Origin: Streptomyces atratus
Lineage (GTDB): Bacteria > Actinomycetota > Actinomycetes > Streptomycetales > Streptomycetaceae
DNA length: 58,030 bases
Assembly: GCF_014648655.1 (NCBI RefSeq)
Contig: NZ_BMRN01000043.1
Span: forward strand, 1 to 58,030
Direction of reading: 5' to 3'
The position numbers were made by a program, and so were the translations under genes. The notes under the pieces are model-generated. The model was not told the origin of the DNA. It made no database searches and saw only the letters and a list, made by a program, of their open reading frames with translations. Below are positions 1 to 8,227 of this stretch, one piece after another (the first letter of the stretch is position 1; each line of letters begins with the position of its first letter).

Positions 1-3000
1 CCCGGTGAGTTGTATGTCTCCGGTCCCGGCCTGGCGCGTGGTTACACCGGCCGCCCTGCCCTGACGGCCGGGCGTTTCGTGGCCAGTCCCTTCGGTGCCC
101 GTGGTGAGCGGATGTATCGGACGGGCGATGTGGTGCGGTGGAACGCCGACGGGCAGTTGGAGTACCTCGGCCGTGCCGACGACCAGGTCAAGATCCGTGG
201 CTTCCGGATCGAACCCGGGGAGATCCAGGCGGTGTTGGAAGCCGAACCAGGGGTCTCCCAGGCCCTCGTCGTCGCCCGGCGCCACCACGACGACGACCTG
301 CGCCTCGTTGCCTACATCGTCCCCGAGGACCGCCTCGGCCGCTCCCTCGGTGCCCTGCGCGAATCGCTGAGCCGTCAACTGCCCAGGTACATGGTGCCGT
401 CGGCGATCGTCGCGCTGGACGAGTTCCCGCTCTCCGTGAGCGGGAAGCTCGACCGCCGCGCGCTGCCGGAGCCGGAGTACGGCGGTGTCGGCACGTTCCG
501 CGCGCCGCGCACGCAGACCGAAGAGGTCGTGTGCGAGCTGTTCGCCGGGGTGCTGGGTGTTCCGGTGGTGGGTGTGGACGACGACTTCTTCGATCTGGGC
601 GGTCATTCGCTGTTGGCGACGCGGTTGGTGAGCCGGATCCGCAGGGTGCTCGATGTGGAGGTGCCGTTGCGGGCGTTGTTCGATGCTCCGACGGTGGCGG
701 GTGTGGTGCGGCATCTGTCGGTGGGGGGTTCGCGTCCGGTGCTGGAGCGGCGTGAGCGGCCCGATTCGTTGCCGTTGTCGTTCTCGCAACGGCGGTTGTG
801 GTTCCTGTACAAGTTCGAGGGTGCATCGGCGACGTACAACATGCCGTTGGTCCTCAGGCTCACCGGGAAGCTGGACGCCGGTGCGCTGGACGCCGCGCTC
901 AACGACGTGATCGCCCGGCACGAGCCGTTGCGCACCGTCTTCCCCGACGCCGACGGACAGCCCTATCAGCGGGTGCTCGGCCCGGAGCAGGCGCGGATCG
1001 ACGTCGCGGTGGAGGAGATCGGCGAGGAGCAGGTGCCCGAGCGGGTGGCGCGGATCGTGCGGCACGGTTTCGAGCTGGACCGGGAGATACCGGTCCGGGC
1101 CGGGCTGCTCCAGACAGGACCCGACGCGTCCGTACTGGTCGTGATCATCCACCACATCGCCGCCGATGGCTGGTCGATGGGACCGCTGGCACGTGACCTG
1201 GTCGCCGCGTACACCGCGCGCCGCGACGGCGCACGGCCCGAGTGGGCGCCGCTGCCGCTGCAGTACGCCGACTTCACGCTCTGGCAGCACGACCTGCTCG
1301 GCGACGGGTCCGATCCGGACAGCCTCTTCGCCCGGCAGGCCGAGTACTGGTCCGCCCAGCTGGCCGGGCTGCCGGAGCTGGCCACGCTGCCCCCGGACCG
1401 GCCGCGGCCGGCGCTCCCCTCGTACCGCGGCGACGTCACGCCGTTCCACATCGGTGCCGACACGCATGCCGGGCTGCGGGAGCTGGCACGGTCGGCGGAC
1501 GCCACGCTGTTCATGGTCCTGCAGACGGGCCTGGCGGCTCTGCTCTCGCGGCTCGGCGCCGGGGACGACATCCCCGTGGGTTCGCCCATCGCCGGTCGTG
1601 GCGACGAGGGGCTGGACGATCTGATCGGGTTCTTCGTCAGCACACTGGTGCTGCGCACGGACACCTCCGGGGACCCGACCTTCGCCGAGCTGCTGGCACG
1701 GGTGCGGGAGACCTGCCTGGCCGCGTACACCCACCAGGATCTGCCGTTCGAGTACCTGGTGGAGAAGCTCAACCCCCAGCGTTCGACCGCTCATCACCCG
1801 TTGTTCCAGGTGGTGTTGGTGCTGCAGAGTGACGACGGCGCCCGCTTCGAGCTGCCGGGACTGCTGGTGGGGGCCGAGAAGGCGGGCGCCGGGTCCGCCA
1901 AGTTCGATGTCTTCGTCAGCGTCACCGAGACGTTCGGCGAAGACGGTGAACCGGCCGGGATCACCGGCCTCGTCGAGTACGCCACCGACCTGTACGACGC
2001 GACGACCATCGACGCGTTCACGGCGCGCTGGGCGCGGCTGCTGGACTCGGCGGTCGGCGACCCCCGGCAGCCGGTCAGGTCGCTGGAGATCCTCGCACCG
2101 GGCGAGCGCGGAAGGCTGCTCGCATGGTCCGGAGCCGACCGGGCCGACCTGCCGCCGGTGACCCTGCCGGAGCTGTTCGCCGCGGCGACCCGGCGGGCAC
2201 CGGACGCGGTGGCGACAATTTCGGGCGAGGGCGAGATGTCCTACGGCGAACTGGACCGCCGCTCGAACCGTGTGGCCCACCATCTGCTGCGCCTCGGCGT
2301 CGGCCCCGGGCAGCGGGTGGCGTTGCTGATGCGGCGCGGTCCGGAGCTTGCCGTCACCATCCTGGGAGTGATCAAGACCGGCGCCGCGTACGTGCCGGTG
2401 GACCCGGACTATCCGGCCGACCGGATCGCGTACATGCTCACCGACGCGGAGCCTGTCGCGGTCCTCGACGACGGCTGGGCGGACGGGGTGGACCAGGAGG
2501 CGGTCCCCGACACCGACCCGGGCGTGCCGATCCATCCCGCGCACACCGCGTACGTCATCTACACCTCCGGCTCCACCGGCCGCCCCAAGGGCGTCGAGGT
2601 GACCCACGCCGGGTTCGCCAACCTCGCGCGGGCTCAACTGGACGCGTTCGCGCTCACGCCGGACAGCCGGGTGCTGCAGTTCGCCTCGCCCAGCTTCGAC
2701 GTGTCCGTGTGGGAGCTGGTGATGGCCTTCGCCTCGGGAGCGGCCCTCGTGGCGGCCTCCGCCGACGCACTGGCCGGCGAGGCGCTGGCCGGGACGCTGA
2801 GCGGGCGGCGGGTGACGCACGTGACGCTGCCGCCGTCGGTCCTGGCGACCCTCGACGCGCGGGGGCCCGGCGTACCGTTCCCGGACCTGGCGGTGCTGCT
2901 GGTGGCCGGTGAGGCGTGCTCGCCGGACCTGGTGGAACGCTGGGCGCCCGGCCGCCGCATGATCAACGCGTACGGGCCCACCGAGTCCACCGTCGGCGCG

Positions 3001-4686
3001 GCCATGAGTACCCCACTGACCGGCCGTGAGACCGGGGTGGTCCCCATGGGGCGGCCACTGTTCGGCCTCTCGGGCTACGTCCTGGACGCCGGCCTGAACC
3101 CGGTGCCGCAGGGAGTCATCGGTGAGCTGTACGTGGCCGGGGCGGGCCTGGCCCGCGGCTATCTGGGCCGGCCGGGGCTCACGGCCGAACGGTTCGTGGC
3201 CAACCCGTTCGGCGGCCCGGGCGAGCGGATGTACCGCACCGGTGACGTGGTCCGGTGGAACGCAGAGGGTCAGCTGGAGTACCTCGGCCGCGCCGACGAC
3301 CAGGTCAAGATCCGCGGTTTCCGGGTCGAACCCGGCGAAGTGCAGGCCGAATTGCTGCGACAGCCCGGCATCGTCCAGGCCTATGTGATCGTCCACCGGC
3401 ACCGCGGCACGGATCCGCGGTTGGTCGCCTACGTGGTGCCCGAGGAGCTCGACGGCTTCTCCGTGACCGCCGTACGCGAGGCGCTGCGCGATCGGCTGCC
3501 CGGCTACATGGTGCCCGCGGCGGTGACGGCCCTGCCCGAACTGCCGCTCAGCCCCAACGGCAAGGTGGACCGCAAGGCACTGCCCGCACCCGATTACGGC
3601 GGTCGGGCCGGCCGCCCGCCGCGCACTCCGCAGGAAGAGGTGCTGTGCACGCTCTTCGCCGAGGTGCTGGGCCTGCCCGGGGTGGGCGTGGACGACGGGT
3701 TCTTCGACCTCGGCGGCCACTCCCTGCTGGCCACCGGGCTGATCAGCCGGATCCAGACGGTTCTCGGCGTCGACCTGCCGCTGCGGATCCTCTTCGAGGC
3801 GTCCACCGTCGCGGAACTCGCCCAGCGGCTCGATCACGACGTGGACGAGGGGGCCGGCCGAAGCGCGAGCTCCAGGGGACCGTCCAGTGCCTTCGAGGTG
3901 CTGCTGCCGCTGCGCACCAAGGGCGACCGGGCGCCCCTGTTCTGTCTGCACTCGGGCGGCGGGATGAGCTGGAATTACGCGAGCCTGCTGCCGCACATCG
4001 GCGCCGACATCCCTGTATACGGCCTCCAGGCGCGTGGCCTGTCGGATCCGGACGACCTGCCGGGGTCGGTCGAGGAGGTGGCCGACGACTGCATCGAGGC
4101 GATGGTCCGGGTGCAGCCCGAAGGGCCGTACCGGCTGATGGGGCACTCCTTCGGGGGCATCGTCGCCCACGCGGTGGCGGCCCGGCTGGCCGAGCGCGGT
4201 CAGCAGGTCGAACTGATCGTCTGCCTCGACGCGAAGCCCGCCGAGGACGAGGAGGACATCCCCGAGCACGGGCACGAGGAGTACTACCGGGGGATCCTCG
4301 AACTGCTGGGCGTGAGCACCGCCGAACTACCGGTGGAGGACCTGACGTTCGAGGATTTCGCAGCGGTGGCCCGGACGACCAACACCGTCCTCGGCAGCAT
4401 CGAGGAGAGCGAGTTCCTCACCGTCATGCGGGTGATGGAGAACAACATCGAGATCACCAAGGGCTATCGGCACCGACAGGTCGCAACCGAGATGATGCTG
4501 TTCGCGGCCACGCAGGAGACCGACACCGTCCTGGAGCCGGATGTGTGGCACGATTACCTTGCCGGGCCACTGGAGTACCGGCGCATGGACTGCTCCCACG
4601 CCGGCATGCTCAAGCCGGAGGTGCTGAGCCAGATCGGCACGTTGATCCAGGACCGCCTGCGGCGCGGACCCGCCGGTTCCCGGTAG
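1..4686 (+). CDS. Non-ribosomal peptide synthetase, C-terminal part (A-T-C-A-T-TE), 5' end outside window
   Basis: This is the last part of a modular peptide synthetase, and the frame is open at base 1. Counting from the Met at base 10, residues 1-155 are the end of an adenylation domain (YRTGD and KIRGFR motifs). A carrier domain with LGGHSLL lies near 196. An LCL-type condensation domain has HHIAADGWS near 381. A full adenylation domain covers about 715-1200 (YTSGSTGRPKG, FDVSVWE, NAYGPTE). A second carrier domain has LGGHSLL near 1235. A type I thioesterase runs from about 1300, with GHSFGG, the Asp of CLDAKP and the His of CSHAGM as its triad. The specificity residues of the complete A domain read D-V-W-T-L-A-A-V-G. 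This differs from gramicidin synthetase GrsA (Phe) at four positions, so an aromatic substrate is only a weak guess. No epimerase domain is present. The protein releases the finished peptide as free acid or macrocycle. Confidence 0.97.
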   Translation, partial: PGELYVSGPGLARGYTGRPALTAGRFVASPFGARGERMYRTGDVVRWNADGQLEYLGRADDQVKIRGFRIEPGEIQAVLEAEPGVSQALVVARRHHDDDLRLVAYIVPEDRLGRSLGALRESLSRQLPRYMVPSAIVALDEFPLSVSGKLDRRALPEPEYGGVGTFRAPRTQTEEVVCELFAGVLGVPVVGVDDDFFDLGGHSLLATRLVSRIRRVLDVEVPLRALFDAPTVAGVVRHLSVGGSRPVLERRERPDSLPLSFSQRRLWFLYKFEGASATYNMPLVLRLTGKLDAGALDAALNDVIARHEPLRTVFPDADGQPYQRVLGPEQARIDVAVEEIGEEQVPERVARIVRHGFELDREIPVRAGLLQTGPDASVLVVIIHHIAADGWSMGPLARDLVAAYTARRDGARPEWAPLPLQYADFTLWQHDLLGDGSDPDSLFARQAEYWSAQLAGLPELATLPPDRPRPALPSYRGDVTPFHIGADTHAGLRELARSADATLFMVLQTGLAALLSRLGAGDDIPVGSPIAGRGDEGLDDLIGFFVSTLVLRTDTSGDPTFAELLARVRETCLAAYTHQDLPFEYLVEKLNPQRSTAHHPLFQVVLVLQSDDGARFELPGLLVGAEKAGAGSAKFDVFVSVTETFGEDGEPAGITGLVEYATDLYDATTIDAFTARWARLLDSAVGDPRQPVRSLEILAPGERGRLLAWSGADRADLPPVTLPELFAAATRRAPDAVATISGEGEMSYGELDRRSNRVAHHLLRLGVGPGQRVALLMRRGPELAVTILGVIKTGAAYVPVDPDYPADRIAYMLTDAEPVAVLDDGWADGVDQEAVPDTDPGVPIHPAHTAYVIYTSGSTGRPKGVEVTHAGFANLARAQLDAFALTPDSRVLQFASPSFDVSVWELVMAFASGAALVAASADALAGEALAGTLSGRRVTHVTLPPSVLATLDARGPGVPFPDLAVLLVAGEACSPDLVERWAPGRRMINAYGPTESTVGAAMSTPLTGRETGVVPMGRPLFGLSGYVLDAGLNPVPQGVIGELYVAGAGLARGYLGRPGLTAERFVANPFGGPGERMYRTGDVVRWNAEGQLEYLGRADDQVKIRGFRVEPGEVQAELLRQPGIVQAYVIVHRHRGTDPRLVAYVVPEELDGFSVTAVREALRDRLPGYMVPAAVTALPELPLSPNGKVDRKALPAPDYGGRAGRPPRTPQEEVLCTLFAEVLGLPGVGVDDGFFDLGGHSLLATGLISRIQTVLGVDLPLRILFEASTVAELAQRLDHDVDEGAGRSASSRGPSSAFEVLLPLRTKGDRAPLFCLHSGGGMSWNYASLLPHIGADIPVYGLQARGLSDPDDLPGSVEEVADDCIEAMVRVQPEGPYRLMGHSFGGIVAHAVAARLAERGQQVELIVCLDAKPAEDEEDIPEHGHEEYYRGILELLGVSTAELPVEDLTFEDFAAVARTTNTVLGSIEESEFLTVMRVMENNIEITKGYRHRQVATEMMLFAATQETDTVLEPDVWHDYLAGPLEYRRMDCSHAGMLKPEVLSQIGTLIQDRLRRGPAGSR

Positions 4687-4718
4687 GCCGGCGGTACGTC
4701 GCGCCTCCGGGCATCACT

Positions 4719-4755
4719 TCGGCCGCTCTGCCCAAGTCCTGGGCGGAGCGGCCGA
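4719..4755. terminator. Bidirectional hairpin terminator
   Basis: A 16-bp stem with a 5-nt loop lies between two convergent genes, the NRPS and the hydroxyacid oxidase. The left arm ends in CGGCCGCTCTGCCCA and the right arm is its complement apart from one G-U type mismatch. There is no T-run, as is common in high-GC actinobacteria. Confidence 0.8.
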
Positions 4756-4804
4756 GATCCCTGAGGAGCGGGAGTCCGCGAGGCGTGCAGCGGAAGAGCC
4801 GACC

Positions 4805-6055
4805 CTATCCGGCGCGCAGCCGGACGCGGTCCGGCGTGAGGTCCTTGACCGAGGTGGCGCCGAGCAACTGCATGGTCTGCCGGACCTCCGTCGAGAGGAT
4901 GTCCAGCACCCGGCGCACGCCGGCCTCACCGCCCGCCATCAGGCCGTAGAGGTAGGCCCTGCCGACGAGGACGGCCGTGGCACCCAGGCAGACCGCCGCC
5001 ACCGCGTCCGCGCCGGACCGCACGCCTCCGTCGAGGTACACCTCCACCGCGCCGTCGACCGCCCGCACCACGGCGGGCAGCTCCTCCAACGGCACGGGCG
5101 CCCGGTCCAGTTGGCGCCCGCCGTGGTTGCTGACGACGAGTGCGTCCACTCCGAGGCCGGCCATCACCCGCGCGTCCTCGGCCGTCTGGACGCCCTTGAT
5201 GATGAGCCTGCCGGGCCAGACCTCCCTCAGCCAGGCCACGTCCTCGGCGGTCGCCCCGGGATCGAACATCAGGTTGCCGAGATCCGCTGCGGTGCCCTGC
5301 CACTGGCTGAGAGAGGCGAACTCCAGCGGCGGGGTGGTCAGCAGGTTCATCCACCACCACGGCCGCAGCGCCCCGTCCAGGAGAGTCCGCGCGGTCAGCG
5401 CCGGCGGAATGGTCATGCCATTGCGCACATCCCGCAGCCGGGGTCCCGCGACCGGTGTGTCCACGGTCAGCATCAGCGCCTCGTACCCCGCTTCCGCCGC
5501 GCTGAGCACCAGGTCCCGGCTGCGGGACCGGTCCCGCCACAGGTACAGCTGGAACCAGCGGCGAACGCCGGGCACGGCAGCGGCCAGCGGCCCGGCCGCC
5601 GTGGTGCCCATCGTGGACAGCGTGTACGGCACGCCGTGGTCCGCCGCGGCCCGGGCCACGGCCGTCTCGCCCTCATGGTGCATCATCCGGGTGAAGCCGG
5701 TCGGGGCCAGCGCGATCGGGAGCGCGGACACCTCGCCCAGCAGGGATGCCGAGGTGTCGACCGACGAGACGTCCCGCAACACGCTCGGCCGGAACTCGAT
5801 CCGGCGGAAGGCGGCCTGGTTGCGGGCGAGCGAGAGTTCTTCGCCCGCGCCCCCGTCCGTGTAGTCGAACACGGCTCTGGGCGTACGCCGGCGGGCGACC
5901 GCTCGCAGGTCCGCCACGTCGGCGGCGGCGGCGAGTCGTCGTCGGGCGCCGGCGAGCTGCGGTCGTCGCGGCCGCAGCAGTGGAGCGAGTTCCGCCGGGC
6001 GCGGGATCCGGCGCCGGAGGCGGTCGCCCACCGGTGGTGACGGGTAGTTGTCCAT
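4805..6055 (-). CDS. FMN-dependent alpha-hydroxyacid oxidase/dehydrogenase (lactate/glycolate/mandelate family)
   Basis: The 416-residue protein belongs to the FMN TIM-barrel family that oxidises L-2-hydroxyacids to 2-oxoacids. Landmarks are FDYTDGGAGEE (flavin-side Tyr), the SNHGGRQLD segment carrying the catalytic His and Arg, and the FMN phosphate-binding DGGVRSGADAV and GRAYLYG. An AAGGAGG ribosome site lies just upstream of the ATG. The roughly 50-residue N-terminal extension (RIPRPAELAPLLRPR) is, from memory, usual in actinobacterial lactate-dehydrogenase-like members. In NRPS clusters a relative (hydroxymandelate oxidase) feeds hydroxyphenylglycine synthesis, but no HmaS or HpgT partner is visible here. 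It may therefore be a general lactate or hydroxyacid oxidase. It points towards the NRPS and shares the terminator between them. Confidence 0.9.
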   Translation of the reverse strand: MDNYPSPPVGDRLRRRIPRPAELAPLLRPRRPQLAGARRRLAAAADVADLRAVARRRTPRAVFDYTDGGAGEELSLARNQAAFRRIEFRPSVLRDVSSVDTSASLLGEVSALPIALAPTGFTRMMHHEGETAVARAAADHGVPYTLSTMGTTAAGPLAAAVPGVRRWFQLYLWRDRSRSRDLVLSAAEAGYEALMLTVDTPVAGPRLRDVRNGMTIPPALTARTLLDGALRPWWWMNLLTTPPLEFASLSQWQGTAADLGNLMFDPGATAEDVAWLREVWPGRLIIKGVQTAEDARVMAGLGVDALVVSNHGGRQLDRAPVPLEELPAVVRAVDGAVEVYLDGGVRSGADAVAAVCLGATAVLVGRAYLYGLMAGGEAGVRRVLDILSTEVRQTMQLLGATSVKDLTPDRVRLRAG

Positions 6056-6281
6056 GGCCCCTCCTTCTTCTCAGGGGCCCCTCGCGGCCGGCCACGGGCG
6101 GCGCCCGGGAAGACCCGGGGGCCGGTCCTGCCACGTCACGGGCACTGTACGTCCGTGATGCGGCACGCGACGACAACTGTTCGGCTGCGCAGGCCTGCCG
6201 GAATTCCGCGGGGCCCGCGTACTGCTCGGAGGACCCGCACTTCGTCGGAGGGCCCGGTGCGTTCCGGGGCGGGGGAGAGGC

Positions 6282-6380
6282 CCTGTTCGGCGCGATGTCC
6301 AGCCGGTCGGCCGGTCCGGGTTCCTGTTCCGCGAGATGTCCGGCCGGTCCCGGGCGGGGCCCCTGTTCAACTGCGCAGGG
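6282..6380. repeat. Imperfect tandem repeat, about 40-bp period, upstream of hemC
   Basis: CCTGTTC recurs at 6282, 6323 and 6362. In the first two copies it is followed by GATGTCC and GCCGGTC at matching offsets, giving periods of 41 and 39 bp. The repeat lies in the 356-bp gap between the divergent oxidase and HemC genes. I see no other feature in that gap except the hairpin and promoter listed separately. Confidence 0.55.
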
Positions 6381-6385
6381 GCCCC
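6356..6385. other. Perfect 10-bp inverted repeat (hairpin) before hemC
   Basis: GGGGCCCCTG at 6356-6365 pairs exactly with CAGGGGCCCC at 6376-6385 across a 10-nt loop, ending 26 nt upstream of the hemC ATG. It lies upstream of the likely -10 box. It could be an operator or block read-through from upstream, rather than act as an attenuator in the transcript. Confidence 0.5.
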
Positions 6386-6399
6386 GCGGACCCCGCGCC

Positions 6400-6411
6400 T
6401 ATCGTGACGTC
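6400..6411 (+). promoter_or_regulatory. Predicted leaderless promoter -10 element of hemC
   Basis: TATCGT at 6400-6405 is followed 6 nt later by the hemC ATG, and there is no Shine-Dalgarno sequence. TANNNT six to seven bases before the start codon is the classic layout of leaderless actinobacterial transcripts. Confidence 0.5.
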
Positions 6412-7380
6412 ATGGTTCTTCCCGAGGTGATCCGGATCGTCTCCCGTGACTCGCCCATGGCACTGGCCCAGGTCGAGCGGGCCCGCGCCGAACTCGCCGC
6501 CGCGTACCCGGGAACGGCGACCGAGGTGGTCCCGGTGCGTACCACCGGCGACCGATGGCTGGGCGACCTGTCGCTGGTCGAGGGCAAGGGTGCCTTCACC
6601 AAGGAGGTGGACGCCGCTCTGCTGGCCGGAGCGGCCGATCTCGCCGTGCACTGTGTCAAGGACATCCCAGGCGACCGCCCGTTGGCGGCCGGCACGGTCT
6701 TCGCCGGCTTCCTGGCCCGCGACGACATCCGTGACGCCTTGGTGGACCCCGCTGGCCGCACGCTCGACCAACTGCCGCCCGGCACCCGTATCGGCACCTC
6801 CTCCGTTCGCCGCACGGCCCAACTCGCAGCTTCCCACCCGCATCTGGAATGCGTACCGATACGCGGCAACGCCAATCGGCGCCTGGCCCGCATGGCCGCG
6901 GGTGACGCCGATGCCCTGCTGCTGGCGGTGGCCGGCCTGGAGCGGATCGGCCGCCCCGACGTTGTCAGCGAGGTCATCGATCCGGACGTGATGGTGCCGG
7001 CGCTGGGTGCAGGGGCGCTGGCGCTTCAGTGCCGCGAGGGCGACACCGAGCTGATCGAGGCAGTGGGAGCCATCGGTGATGGTGACACGCTTCGGGAGGT
7101 GACCGCCGAACGGATGCTGCTGCACGTCCTCCAAGGTCGCTGCAACAGCCCGATCGCCGGATTCGCCCGGGTGGCCCGGGAGGGCGCCCTCTCCCTGCGG
7201 GCCTGCGTCTTCAGCGCTGACGGCAAGACGATCCTCCAGGCTCACGAGCGGGCCGAGCCCCACGCAGCCAAGGATCTGGGCGCTTCGGTCGGCGCGGCAC
7301 TGCTCCGCCAGGGGGCCCGTGACCTGATCGACGGCATCGGGTGCGGGCAGAGCCTGTCGGGGCGCGGGCAGAGCCGGTAG
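6412..7380 (+). CDS. hemC: Porphobilinogen deaminase (hydroxymethylbilane synthase)
   Basis: The enzyme joins four porphobilinogen units into hydroxymethylbilane in cytoplasmic tetrapyrrole synthesis. The 322-residue product has normal family length. The catalytic Asp of VKDIP falls at residue 84, matching D84 of the E. coli enzyme. The dipyrromethane-cofactor Cys of GRCNSP is at about 244. TSSVRR and RGNANRRL are the conserved substrate-binding segments. I chose the ATG at 6412 because similarity begins there, although the frame stays open far upstream. The gene stands alone, without hemA, hemB or hemD. It may be a second copy beside the housekeeping haem cluster, or this strain's only copy at an unusual site; the window cannot tell. 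Confidence 0.93.
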   Translation: MVLPEVIRIVSRDSPMALAQVERARAELAAAYPGTATEVVPVRTTGDRWLGDLSLVEGKGAFTKEVDAALLAGAADLAVHCVKDIPGDRPLAAGTVFAGFLARDDIRDALVDPAGRTLDQLPPGTRIGTSSVRRTAQLAASHPHLECVPIRGNANRRLARMAAGDADALLLAVAGLERIGRPDVVSEVIDPDVMVPALGAGALALQCREGDTELIEAVGAIGDGDTLREVTAERMLLHVLQGRCNSPIAGFARVAREGALSLRACVFSADGKTILQAHERAEPHAAKDLGASVGAALLRQGARDLIDGIGCGQSLSGRGQSR

Positions 7381-7428
7381 GGAGACCCGACGCACCGACG
7401 ACGGCCGACCGGAAGCGATCTTGTGGGT

Positions 7429-8016
7429 TCAGGGCCGGACGCTGGGACCGAACCCCGTCCAACGAAGCTCCGCCGGCAGATGGCTCATGTCGTTGTACAA
7501 CAGCAGTGACGGGGCCGCGCCGGTGTAGTACTCGATCGCCGTCACCGCCGCGTTTCCACAGCTCAGCCCCAGCCATCGTTCCCGCGGCGCCTCCAGGGCG
7601 TGCCGGAGGAGCCACGCCACCTGGTAGGCGTGGGTGACCAGGACCTCGTGCGTCTCGACCTCGGCATCGCGCGCGAACCGGTCGGTCAGCGCGTCCGCGA
7701 GACGCTCTCCCTTGGCCGCTTCTGCGGGGTCGTACCCGTCGAAGACCCCTGCCCACGCCGCCGGCGGTTTCTCCGGCACGTGCGGGATGTGGTCGATCAG
7801 CTCAGGCGCTTCTTGCACAGGGACTCCGCGCAGCCGTTCGCCGATGAGCTGAGCCGACCGCACGGCCCGCGGCAACGGCGAGTGCCATACGGCACCGATC
7901 GGCAGGCGAGCCAGGCGCTCCGCGAGCAGCTCCGTCTGTCTCTGTCCGACATCGGTCAGCGCCCCGAACGCGTCCGCCGCGCCGTGCCTGACCACGTACA
8001 GACGCCGAGTCGCCAT
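7429..8016 (-). CDS. Histidine phosphatase family protein (phosphoglycerate mutase-like)
   Basis: The 195-residue protein opens with the phosphohistidine motif RHG (YVVRHGAAD) at residues 9-11. The second Arg/His set is seen in SPLPRAVRSAQL and VLVTHAYQ, so this is a branch-1 histidine phosphatase (SixA/CobC/GpmB type). The substrate cannot be told from sequence. I chose the ATG at 8016 because a GGAGGG ribosome site lies just upstream. A longer reading would start inside the operator-like palindrome at 8061-8073. It is convergent with hemC and is followed leftward only by a short gap. It is divergent from nothing obvious: the MATE gene upstream of it runs in the same direction, 211 bp away. 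Confidence 0.85.
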   Translation of the reverse strand: MATRRLYVVRHGAADAFGALTDVGQRQTELLAERLARLPIGAVWHSPLPRAVRSAQLIGERLRGVPVQEAPELIDHIPHVPEKPPAAWAGVFDGYDPAEAAKGERLADALTDRFARDAEVETHEVLVTHAYQVAWLLRHALEAPRERWLGLSCGNAAVTAIEYYTGAAPSLLLYNDMSHLPAELRWTGFGPSVRP

Positions 8017-8060
8017 GAAAATCCCTCCACAGGGGGCAGTCGGATGCTCTGGGCATCTGG

Positions 8061-8073
8061 ATGTTACTAACAT
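8061..8073. promoter_or_regulatory. Perfect palindrome ATGTTACTAACAT, candidate operator
   Basis: ATGTTA-C-TAACAT is an exact inverted repeat in very AT-rich context. It ends 45 bp upstream of the phosphatase start, in the gap after the MATE gene. The position suits a repressor site for the phosphatase. The regulator is unknown. Confidence 0.45.
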
Positions 8074-8227
8074 TTCGGCTTCGGGTCATGGGAGAGAACG
8101 AGGCCTGAGCGAGATCACCCGTTTCGATGTGTTCCTTGAAGTCGAAGCAGACGATCCCGCCGCAGGTGAATTCAAAACCTGTGTCCGGGAGCATCACCAC
8201 GGAATCCGCTCTGTCCGGGTGAGCGAC

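Noticed and set aside
4805..6055. Hydroxymandelate oxidase of a hydroxyphenylglycine pathway
   Set aside because: No HmaS or HpgT partner in the window, and the N-terminal extension fits general lactate dehydrogenase-like members better.
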